From the NCBI GenBank assembly GCA_007124395.1, contig SLFF01000457.1:1-11811 (forward strand): a DNA stretch of 11,811 bases, in the 5' to 3' direction. The translations under genes and the position numbers were made by a program. The notes beneath the pieces were generated by a model. The model was not told the DNA's origin. It did no database searches and was given only the letters and a program-made list of their open reading frames with translations. Below are positions 1 through 6,030 of this stretch, one piece after another; position 1 is the stretch's first letter; each line of letters starts with the position of its first letter. Origin of the DNA: Thermomicrobiaceae bacterium (GTDB lineage Bacteria; Chloroflexota; Chloroflexia; Thermomicrobiales; Thermomicrobiaceae).

Positions 1-1
1 C

Positions 2-439
2 GTTGGCCTAGAGATCGGTGCCGCCGACTACCTGACCAAGCCGTTCTCGATGCGGGAACTGGTTGCCCGGGTGAAAGCACTCCTGCGCCGGCGGGTTCTC
101 CTCCAGGACGAGCTCTCGGCTGGAGACGTACACGCCTCGGACATCATCAGTGTCGGTGATCTGGAAATCGATCTCGGCGCGCATCGGGTGAGTGTCGGGG
201 GCACCGAAGTCAGCCTCAAGCCGCGTGAGTGGGATCTGCTCGTGTTTCTGGCGAGGCATCCCGGACAGGTCTGTAGCAGTAATCAGATTCTCCACAACGT
301 CTGGGGCGAGGATTTCTTTGGAGACACCCGTACCGTTGCCGTTCATGTACATGGGCTGCGCGAGAAGCTGGAGATCGGACCGGATGGACGGCGCCACATC
401 GAAACGGTCCGTGGTGTTGGCTACCGATTCGCGATCTGA
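2..439 (+). CDS. Response regulator, OmpR/PhoB family, 3' part (5' end outside window)
   Basis: This is the C-terminal 145 residues of a DNA-binding response regulator; the frame is open back to the window edge, so the gene starts upstream. The first visible residues (GAADYLTKPF) are the end of the receiver domain and include the conserved switch lysine. The phospho-acceptor aspartate is not in view. After a linker of about 25 residues comes a winged-helix Trans_Reg_C domain, recognisable by the SLKPREWDLLVFLARHPG stretch, the DTRTVAVHVHGLREKL recognition-helix region and the terminal RGVGYRF. Such proteins bind direct repeats in promoters once phosphorylated by a partner kinase. That partner is almost certainly the histidine kinase starting 15 bases downstream. 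An internal ATG at 50 is inside the receiver domain and is not the start. The regulated genes cannot be read from the sequence. Confidence 0.93.
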   Translation, partial: VGLEIGAADYLTKPFSMRELVARVKALLRRRVLLQDELSAGDVHASDIISVGDLEIDLGAHRVSVGGTEVSLKPREWDLLVFLARHPGQVCSSNQILHNVWGEDFFGDTRTVAVHVHGLREKLEIGPDGRRHIETVRGVGYRFAI

Positions 440-440
440 T

Positions 441-446
441 GAGGTG
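441..446 (+). promoter_or_regulatory. Ribosome binding site supporting the GTG start of the histidine kinase
   Basis: GAGGTG lies 8 bases before the GTG at 455 and just after the response-regulator stop (TGA at 437-439). It supports the GTG as the true start, since the first transmembrane helix begins only a few residues later. Confidence 0.6.
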
Positions 447-454
447 ATTTCACC

Positions 455-2227
455 GTGAACCGCGCCTACATCCGTCTGGCTAGCGGGTATGTGCTACTGA
501 TCGGCGTGGTCTTCCTGATTCTCGGCATCTATCTGGTGCAGCGCATCAGCGACGCCCAGCACGAAGCCTGGATCGATGATCAACGCTCCACCACAGAAAT
601 GCTCAGCTCCGCGCTGGCGCCAGCGACACGAGCTGGCAATGCCGATCTCCTGCAGGACCAGATCGATCAGATCGGCAACAGCGGTCAGGTCGCGGTGGTC
701 GCACCCGATGGCTCACTGCTGGCTGGCGAGCCCGTCCGGAATCCAGACAACCTCTCCAGTGAGCCAGATATCGATACCGCCCTCGCCGGTCAGTCCGGCA
801 CGGCCACATTTGTCGATCCATCACAGGGACAGACCGCACAGAGCTTCACCGAACCGATCGTGGCTGATGCCACCCTGTACGGGGTGGTGGTGCGAACGAT
901 TCCAGCCAGCGATGCCCCGGGCACCTGGACGCCACTGGTCCAGCTCACCGTATTGCTGCTGGTTGTCTGCGCGGCCGGTATTGCCGCCGTTTCCGCATTC
1001 ATGCCCAGAATCATCACCGATCCGATGGCCGAGCTCACCAGCGTTGCCCGTCGGGTGGCCCATGGCGATCTCGACGCCCGGGCAGACACGGATACCTGGG
1101 ACGAACTCGCCGAGCTGGCCGCCGCATTCAACGAGATGACCGGTGAACTTCGCGATCAGGTTCAGGCGATCGATTTCGAGCGAGCCAGGCTGGAAGCGGT
1201 CCTGGAACACCTGAATGATGGCATTCTGATCGTCAACCCGCGGGGAGCCGTGACGCTGATCAACCGCGCGGCCGAAGGGTTGCTCGCGGTCGATCGCCAG
1301 CGGGCGCTGATCCGGACCTACGCCGAGGTAGTGCGAGACCACGAGCTGGTCGGGCTGATTCGCAATTGTCACCGGATCTATGATCCAGAGCTGCCACTGC
1401 CCAGCCGGTTCATCGAGCTCGGCCGGCCCCGCCGTGCCGTTCAGGCATTCGCCTACCCGATCTCCCAGGGAGACAACCAGCTGGTCATCGTCATCCTCCG
1501 GGACATTACCGAGCTCCGCAAAACCGAGACAGTTCGGCGAGATTTCGTGGCCAACGTCTCCCACGATCTGCGGACGCCGATCGCATCGCTGAAAGCACTG
1601 GTCGATACCTTGCTGGCTGGTGCGCTGGAAGACGAGACCGTGGCCCGGGACTTCCTCTCCCGTATGGAAGTCGAAGTCGATGATCTGGCCCGGCTGGTCG
1701 AAGAATTGCTGGAGCTCTCACGTGCTGAATCCCGCCGGATCGAGCTGCATCAGATACCGGCAGATATCGGCAACCTGCTTCGCCGGGTGGCTGCCCGCCT
1801 GCGGCCGCACGCGGAGCCGAAGATGATCACACTACAGATCTCAGTGCCGGACGATCTACCACGCGGCTTTATTGATCCGGAACGTATCGAACAGGTACTG
1901 GTGAACCTGCTGCACAATGCGATCAAGTTCAGCCCGGAATCGAGCGAGATCCGACTGGCTGCCCGCCAGGACGAGGATGATATCGAGATCTCCGTCAGCG
2001 ATTCTGGACCCGGAATTCCCCCGGATGAGCTCGATCGTGTCTTCGAACGGTTCTACAAGACCGAGAAATCCCGATCAGATACCGGCAGTGGCCTCGGTCT
2101 GGCGATCGCCCGCCATCTGGTGCAGCTGCATGGTGGACGGATCTGGGCCGAGAGCGAGCCACGCGGGGGAACTTCGTTCCGCCTCACCATTCCGATCACG
2201 CCGGACGACTACCAGAGCCCGGAGTAA
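455..2227 (+). CDS. PhoR-like membrane sensor histidine kinase (HAMP-PAS-HisKA-HATPase)
   Basis: This 590-residue sensor kinase is expected to autophosphorylate on a histidine and pass the phosphate to the response regulator encoded just upstream. The start is GTG. The layout is: transmembrane helix 1 (about 9-29), an extracytoplasmic sensing region (about 31-158) with a PDC/Cache-like length but no ligand motif I recognise, helix 2 (about 160-183), a HAMP domain (about 184-236), a PAS domain (about 243-355), HisKA with the phospho-acceptor His370 in FVANVSHDLRTP, and a HATPase domain. The HATPase domain has N-box Asn488 (NLLHNAIKF), G1 DSGPGIPP (516-523), F-box VFERFYK and G2 GSGLGLAI (544-551). 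All catalytic boxes are intact. PAS plus HAMP ahead of HisKA is the PhoR/ResE/WalK arrangement, but the signal is unknown and no specific name is justified. Confidence 0.95.
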   Translation: MNRAYIRLASGYVLLIGVVFLILGIYLVQRISDAQHEAWIDDQRSTTEMLSSALAPATRAGNADLLQDQIDQIGNSGQVAVVAPDGSLLAGEPVRNPDNLSSEPDIDTALAGQSGTATFVDPSQGQTAQSFTEPIVADATLYGVVVRTIPASDAPGTWTPLVQLTVLLLVVCAAGIAAVSAFMPRIITDPMAELTSVARRVAHGDLDARADTDTWDELAELAAAFNEMTGELRDQVQAIDFERARLEAVLEHLNDGILIVNPRGAVTLINRAAEGLLAVDRQRALIRTYAEVVRDHELVGLIRNCHRIYDPELPLPSRFIELGRPRRAVQAFAYPISQGDNQLVIVILRDITELRKTETVRRDFVANVSHDLRTPIASLKALVDTLLAGALEDETVARDFLSRMEVEVDDLARLVEELLELSRAESRRIELHQIPADIGNLLRRVAARLRPHAEPKMITLQISVPDDLPRGFIDPERIEQVLVNLLHNAIKFSPESSEIRLAARQDEDDIEISVSDSGPGIPPDELDRVFERFYKTEKSRSDTGSGLGLAIARHLVQLHGGRIWAESEPRGGTSFRLTIPITPDDYQSPE

Positions 2228-2478
2228 CCACCGCAACATTCCTCTGACAAAGAAGCAACAGGTCGTTAATCTTCACCGGCAATTCACGATTCATACTGGA
2301 CTCAGCGCGCGGGCGTTCCCTGCCCATCCGGCCCGCGACAACCGAGTGTCGGTCAATGGCGATCGGCACGACACCCTGCCGGAGAGTCAGCGCACCCCCT
2401 GCCTGGACTCTTCCTCTTCTGACAGCGGGAGCCGGAACCGGTTCCCGCTGAGCCCCACTTCTCACGAACTGGAAATCG
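2228..2478. other. Intergenic region between convergent operons
   Basis: These 251 bases separate the kinase stop from the stop of the convergent cytochrome b gene. No convincing gene is present; open frames crossing it are extensions of frames antisense to its neighbours. It holds a weak 7-bp inverted repeat (CGCGGGC at 2308-2314, GCCCGCG at 2331-2337, 16-base loop) and a much stronger hairpin at 2423-2450, listed separately. Because it lies between two converging transcripts, it needs terminators only, not promoters. Confidence 0.6.
2423..2450. terminator. Hairpin, possible bidirectional terminator
   Basis: A 12-13 bp stem with one G-T wobble and a tiny loop centred on GAAC lies 29 bases after the stop of the cytochrome b gene and about 195 bases after the kinase stop. 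There is no T-run on either strand, so it is not a classical intrinsic terminator. It could stop transcription without a U-tract or protect the 3' end of the respiratory mRNA. The function is inferred from position only. Confidence 0.45.
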
Positions 2479-3906
2479 TCACTCCCTTGCTCGTGGGCCG
2501 AGCTCATCGACCTCGGTGAGGAACTCCACCAGCAGATCGACCTCTTCGGTGGTCAGAATATCCTGGTAGGCCGGCATGTTACCGATACCCTGAACGGTGC
2601 GGACGGCAATCTGTTCGGGGCCCATCCGGGTCGAAACTTCGGTCAGATCCGGTCCCCAATCGCCACCTACACCATGTACCTGATGGCAATACTGGCAGCC
2701 GCGCTCGTGGAACACCCGGGCCCCTTCCAGGATGCGTTCATCCTGGGTTCCCAGTTGCTCGGCTTGCAAGGGTTCGGTGTCGTAAGCCGGCACCCACGGT
2801 GCCCGCAAACCGACAACGGTCAGCATGATGAACAGCCCCGCCACCACACTGAGTCCAAGAATGGCGAACGGGCGCTTGCTCGGGTGACGCTCACCCTTGC
2901 CGGCAATCAGCGGCAGGATCAGCAGGAACAGGAAGAATCCAAGTGGCAGGTAGACGAGGAAGACTTCCTCGTAGCCCTGCGGCTTGATCGAGATCAGCGC
3001 GTAGTACCAGACGATGAACCAGTCGGGCTGCGGCTGGGAATCGAGATCGGTCAGATCCGGGGAAGCAGCCAGATCCCGCGGCCCGAGAAAGAACGCCAGG
3101 CTGACGATGATCGTAACCACCAGCCCGCCAAAGAATAGCTCGTTCCAGATGCCTTGAGGCCAGTACGGGCGCTGATGCTTCTCGACGTACTCTTCATACT
3201 CCTGCCTGTAGGTCTCCGGATTGACCGGTTTCCCGGCCTTCGGCAGCTCGGAGATCCCGTGGTAGGTGACCAGAAACAGATGCAAACCGATAAGCAGCAC
3301 CATCGCGATTGGCAGGATGAAGACGTGCAGTGCGTAGGTCTGGGTGAGTGTGGAGCCGCTGACCGTCTCCCCGGCAAGCACGAACTGGGCGATATGCTCA
3401 CCGACGAACGGCACGCGCCCGGCGAAATTCGCCGCCACCATCACGGTCCAGACGCCGTCCTGATCCCAGCGCAGGAGTTGACCACTGAGCGCCATCCCGA
3501 AGGTGAGATAGAGCAGCACCACCCCGGAAATCCAGTTGAACTCCCGCGGATACTTGTAGGACGCGGTAAGGAACACCCGCATGGCGTGAATCAGCACCAG
3601 AATGACCATCGCCGAGGCGCCGATCCAGTGCATTGCCCGGATGGTATCGCCGAACCGCACTTCGTAGGTGATGAACTCGACGCTCTGGTAGGCGCTCTCC
3701 GGTGAGGGAACGTAATTGGTTGCCAGCACGATCCCAGTGGTGATCTGCAGCAGAAACGAGAAGAGAATCCCGAACCCGAAGATATAGGCCCACTGCGATT
3801 TGCCCTCCGTCGTCTCCGGAGGGGCATTGTGATCGAGCGGCTTGATCAGCGTCTCAAAGCCGAGCCGGTCCTTCACAAATTCAATTGGCCGTCGTAGCTG
3901 GTTCAT
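2479..3906 (-). CDS. qcrB: Menaquinol-cytochrome c reductase, cytochrome b6-subunit IV-cytochrome c fusion
   Basis: This 475-residue protein is the catalytic core of a cytochrome bc complex, combining three modules. Residues about 1-217 are cytochrome b6 with four membrane helices. The heme b ligands are His93/His107 and His194/His209; the second pair has 14 residues between the histidines, the b6-type spacing. Residues about 250-370 are the subunit IV part with three helices and the Qo-site motif PDWF (294-297). Residues about 388-470 are a mono-heme cytochrome c with CQYCH (404-408) and probable axial Met444 in NMPAY. Bacillus makes these as two proteins (QcrB, and QcrC = IV+c). The position matching the b6f heme ci cysteine is Ile42, so that extra heme is not expected. 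A good ribosome site (AAGGAA, complement of 3912-3917) precedes the ATG. It is the last gene of the operon. Confidence 0.93.
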   Translation of the reverse strand: MNQLRRPIEFVKDRLGFETLIKPLDHNAPPETTEGKSQWAYIFGFGILFSFLLQITTGIVLATNYVPSPESAYQSVEFITYEVRFGDTIRAMHWIGASAMVILVLIHAMRVFLTASYKYPREFNWISGVVLLYLTFGMALSGQLLRWDQDGVWTVMVAANFAGRVPFVGEHIAQFVLAGETVSGSTLTQTYALHVFILPIAMVLLIGLHLFLVTYHGISELPKAGKPVNPETYRQEYEEYVEKHQRPYWPQGIWNELFFGGLVVTIIVSLAFFLGPRDLAASPDLTDLDSQPQPDWFIVWYYALISIKPQGYEEVFLVYLPLGFFLFLLILPLIAGKGERHPSKRPFAILGLSVVAGLFIMLTVVGLRAPWVPAYDTEPLQAEQLGTQDERILEGARVFHERGCQYCHQVHGVGGDWGPDLTEVSTRMGPEQIAVRTVQGIGNMPAYQDILTTEEVDLLVEFLTEVDELGPRARE

Positions 3907-3943
3907 CCGGGTTCCTTCCGGTTCCGATCTCCGCCGGATTCGA

Positions 3944-4567
3944 TCAACTCGGTCGCTCTCCGGTCACCGGCACCGGAGATGCCAGAATCTGAACATCGCC
4001 ATCCTGAACGCGGACATCGAGCCGCACCAGTGGCGACTGCGGTGGGCCAGCAACCACCTCTCCCTCGCGATCGAACACCCCACCGTGACACGGGCAGATA
4101 AACAGACTCGCTCCGGCCCGCCAGGACACCGGACAGCCAACGTGAGTGCAGTAGACAGAGAAGGCGATGAACGATTCCTCGTCAGTTCGCCGCAGCCAGG
4201 CGGCATTTCTCGCCGCCGGCCCGGACCAGGGAACGGCCTCGACATCTACGAACTCCACCTTCACGGTCTCATCGACCGGAAAATCATCCACCTCACCCAC
4301 CACATGCCAGATCTGCTCACTCCGGGCGGGGGTACTGAAGAGTGCGCCGATGATCGGGATACCGGCCAGCGTTGCGGCGAGCCCGGCCATGCCGACCCCA
4401 ACGAAGCCGAGGAAGTTGCGCCGGGTGGCCTTCTGCTGGATTCCACTTCCACCGGCGACTGCCCTGGCACAGCCACAACCGCCCGGGCAACCGGTCTCCG
4501 GCTTCACGGGCGGCCGACCAAACCGGCCCCCGCTGATGCGGTAGAGCATCGATGGCTTGCTCGTCAT
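3944..4567 (-). CDS. qcrA: Rieske iron-sulfur protein of the cytochrome bc complex
   Basis: This 207-residue protein carries the 2Fe-2S cluster that takes the first electron from quinol at the Qo site and hands it to the fused cytochrome c domain. Cluster ligands are Cys140 and His142 (CTHVGC) and Cys158 and His161 (CPCHGG), with the structural disulfide Cys145-Cys160. The proline loop (GPPQSPL) follows. A single membrane anchor spans about 53-78 and is preceded by a twin-arginine-like RRNFLG (49-54), consistent with Tat export of a folded protein. Box 2 reads CPCHGGVFD: the usual Ser and Tyr hydrogen-bond donors are Gly163 and Phe165. The cytoplasmic N-terminus is unusually long and has Cys27, Cys31 and Cys33. 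The ATG overlaps the ctaG stop as ATGA, and GAGGGAG (complement of 4573-4579) is its ribosome site. Confidence 0.95.
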   Translation of the reverse strand: MTSKPSMLYRISGGRFGRPPVKPETGCPGGCGCARAVAGGSGIQQKATRRNFLGFVGVGMAGLAATLAGIPIIGALFSTPARSEQIWHVVGEVDDFPVDETVKVEFVDVEAVPWSGPAARNAAWLRRTDEESFIAFSVYCTHVGCPVSWRAGASLFICPCHGGVFDREGEVVAGPPQSPLVRLDVRVQDGDVQILASPVPVTGERPS

Positions 4568-5595
4568 ACGGTCTCCCTCACTCTGTGTGCACCTGCCTGT
4601 GTATGTGCGTGGCCAGATGCGGTCGCCAGTCCGGCAATTTCGTCATCACGATCCACCGAGCGCTCGATCGCCCGGAACCAGCCAGCAAACAGCACTACCC
4701 CGATGATCAGATAGATGAAGCCCCCGGGTCCCATCAGCACGGCCCCTGCCAGCTGCTGGTCTTCGATCGGCGTGATACCGAAGGGGGCAGTCGTGGTTGC
4801 GTATTCGGAGTACCACGGGTTCGGGCTGAAGGAGATCAGCGCGCCAAGCGCCGTCTTCTGCAGCACCAGCCCGAAGATCATCAGAATCCCGATGCCGTAG
4901 TTCATCCCGGCCTGTCGTCCGCGCTGAAGCACCACCCACCAGAACAGTGCCGCAGTGAGGAACATTGTCAGGTGCTCCACTGCGTGGATGAGCTCGTTGC
5001 GAACGGCGGCATCGTAGAACGCGGGAACATGCCAGATCCAGATCACCAGGCTGTGCAGCGCCAGTGCGATCAATGGCAGCACCAGTACGGCCCACAGTTT
5101 TCCGAGCAGGCCAGCCCGCTTCCAGAATTTTGGGATCAAGCGTCGCCAGGATGACGGCAATCCCCAGATCGACGCCGAGCTGACATCACCGACAATCAAC
5201 AGCAATGGAGCGATCGTAATCAGAAACAGATGCTGGCCCATATGAGCCGAGAAGAGCGCCGAGCTCAACGGATCGAGCGGCGAGATCAGCGCGATTGCGA
5301 TCGACAGGTAGCCACCCAGCACCGAGGCGACCTGCCAGGTCTTCACGCCACGTCCCCGGCCGGCCCGTGCCCAGATCGCTCGTACCCCACGGAGATAGAC
5401 CGTAATCCCCAGCGTCAGCACCAGCAGGACGAGCGGGTCGAAGTTCCAGGTCGTCCAGAGCGTCTCCGGCACGGGTGGTGGCCCCGAGTGCGCTAAAGCG
5501 GTCACCGGGAGCAACGCCAGGAAGGTACCAGTCAACAGACCGATCGGAACCGGCCAGCGCCCTCGCCATTCAGCTGTCCCCCGATACCGCTTCAT
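4564..5595 (-). CDS. ctaG: Cytochrome c oxidase assembly factor CtaG (caa3-type)
   Basis: This 343-residue polytopic membrane protein matches the CtaG_Cox family, needed for assembly of caa3 oxidases, most likely by helping form the CuB centre. An N-terminal hydrophobic segment ends in ALAHSG (about 33-38) and looks like a cleavable signal peptide. About seven helices follow. Family-typical histidines sit in or beside helices: His118 and His122 (HMGQH), His181 and His189 (LHSLVIWIWHVPAFY), His204 and His208 (HAVEH). The conserved DQQLAGAVLMG segment is at 279-289. The C-terminal tail holds three more histidines (329, 331, 337) that could bind metal; that is inference. It sits between the small membrane protein (12-base gap) and the Rieske gene (4-base overlap), so it is translated with the complexes it serves. 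It is unrelated to the proteobacterial Cox11 protein, which is also sometimes called CtaG. Confidence 0.9.
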   Translation of the reverse strand: MKRYRGTAEWRGRWPVPIGLLTGTFLALLPVTALAHSGPPPVPETLWTTWNFDPLVLLVLTLGITVYLRGVRAIWARAGRGRGVKTWQVASVLGGYLSIAIALISPLDPLSSALFSAHMGQHLFLITIAPLLLIVGDVSSASIWGLPSSWRRLIPKFWKRAGLLGKLWAVLVLPLIALALHSLVIWIWHVPAFYDAAVRNELIHAVEHLTMFLTAALFWWVVLQRGRQAGMNYGIGILMIFGLVLQKTALGALISFSPNPWYSEYATTTAPFGITPIEDQQLAGAVLMGPGGFIYLIIGVVLFAGWFRAIERSVDRDDEIAGLATASGHAHTQAGAHRVRETV

Positions 5596-5607
5596 CAGAT
5601 CGCCTCG

Positions 5608-6012
5608 CTAAATCCGGATACTGCCTGCGGCTTCGCACGGATCCTGCACGATAATCGGCACACTCTGGGCAATGATCACCATGAAGAAAAAGGCAGACAT
5701 CACCACGCCAGACAGCGCCATGAAGCGCAATCGCTTCATCGCCTCGAGTTCATCATCACTCGGTTCGCCGTCTGGACCCTGCGATGCTTCATAGACACGC
5801 CACGAGAGATAACCGGCGCCGCCAGCCAGCAACAGAAATACCGGAATCCCGAGATACATCAGCGGCCCCATCCCAGCGGTACAGGCAGCCGGAACCAGCG
5901 AATAGCTGTAAACCAGATGGAGGGCCCAGGCCCCGGCTGCGCCGAGCAGGCCGACCCAGATGGTGAACTGGCTGACTGGTGTCTGCTGATCGATCGACTG
6001 TCGGGTACTCAT
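5608..6012 (-). CDS. Small membrane protein of the oxidase operon, function unknown
   Basis: This 134-residue protein has three predicted membrane helices (about 17-37, 50-70, 97-119) and a charged loop rich in Asp and Glu (about 76-92). I do not recognise a named family. From memory, small proteins with a similar WALHLxxSYxLVPxAC helix and a final PxxxxDPC motif occur beside ctaG in other bacterial oxidase clusters; this recollection is unchecked. The visible candidate functional residues are His32, Cys44 and Cys126, near the ends of hydrophobic segments, which could bind copper or heme or form a disulfide. It lies between the oxidase core gene and ctaG with short gaps (18 and 12 bases), so it is co-expressed. 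A role as an assembly factor or extra subunit is inference from position. The ATG is preceded by GGAG. Confidence 0.85.
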   Translation of the reverse strand: MSTRQSIDQQTPVSQFTIWVGLLGAAGAWALHLVYSYSLVPAACTAGMGPLMYLGIPVFLLLAGGAGYLSWRVYEASQGPDGEPSDDELEAMKRLRFMALSGVVMSAFFFMVIIAQSVPIIVQDPCEAAGSIRI

Positions 6013-6030
6013 CGCCTGTATCTCCGGCTT

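Noticed and set aside
821..1564. 247-codon open frame on the - strand inside the histidine kinase
   Set aside because: It is a shadow of the kinase coding strand, with no ribosome site or known domain.
2102..2111. Cyanobacterial HIP1-like repeat (GCGATCGC)
   Set aside because: I noticed only an isolated copy; the general excess is of GATC, not of the full octamer.
3842..4714. 290-codon open frame on the + strand opposite the Rieske gene
   Set aside because: It is antisense to the Rieske gene and the flanks of its neighbours, has low-complexity polar composition and no recognisable motif.
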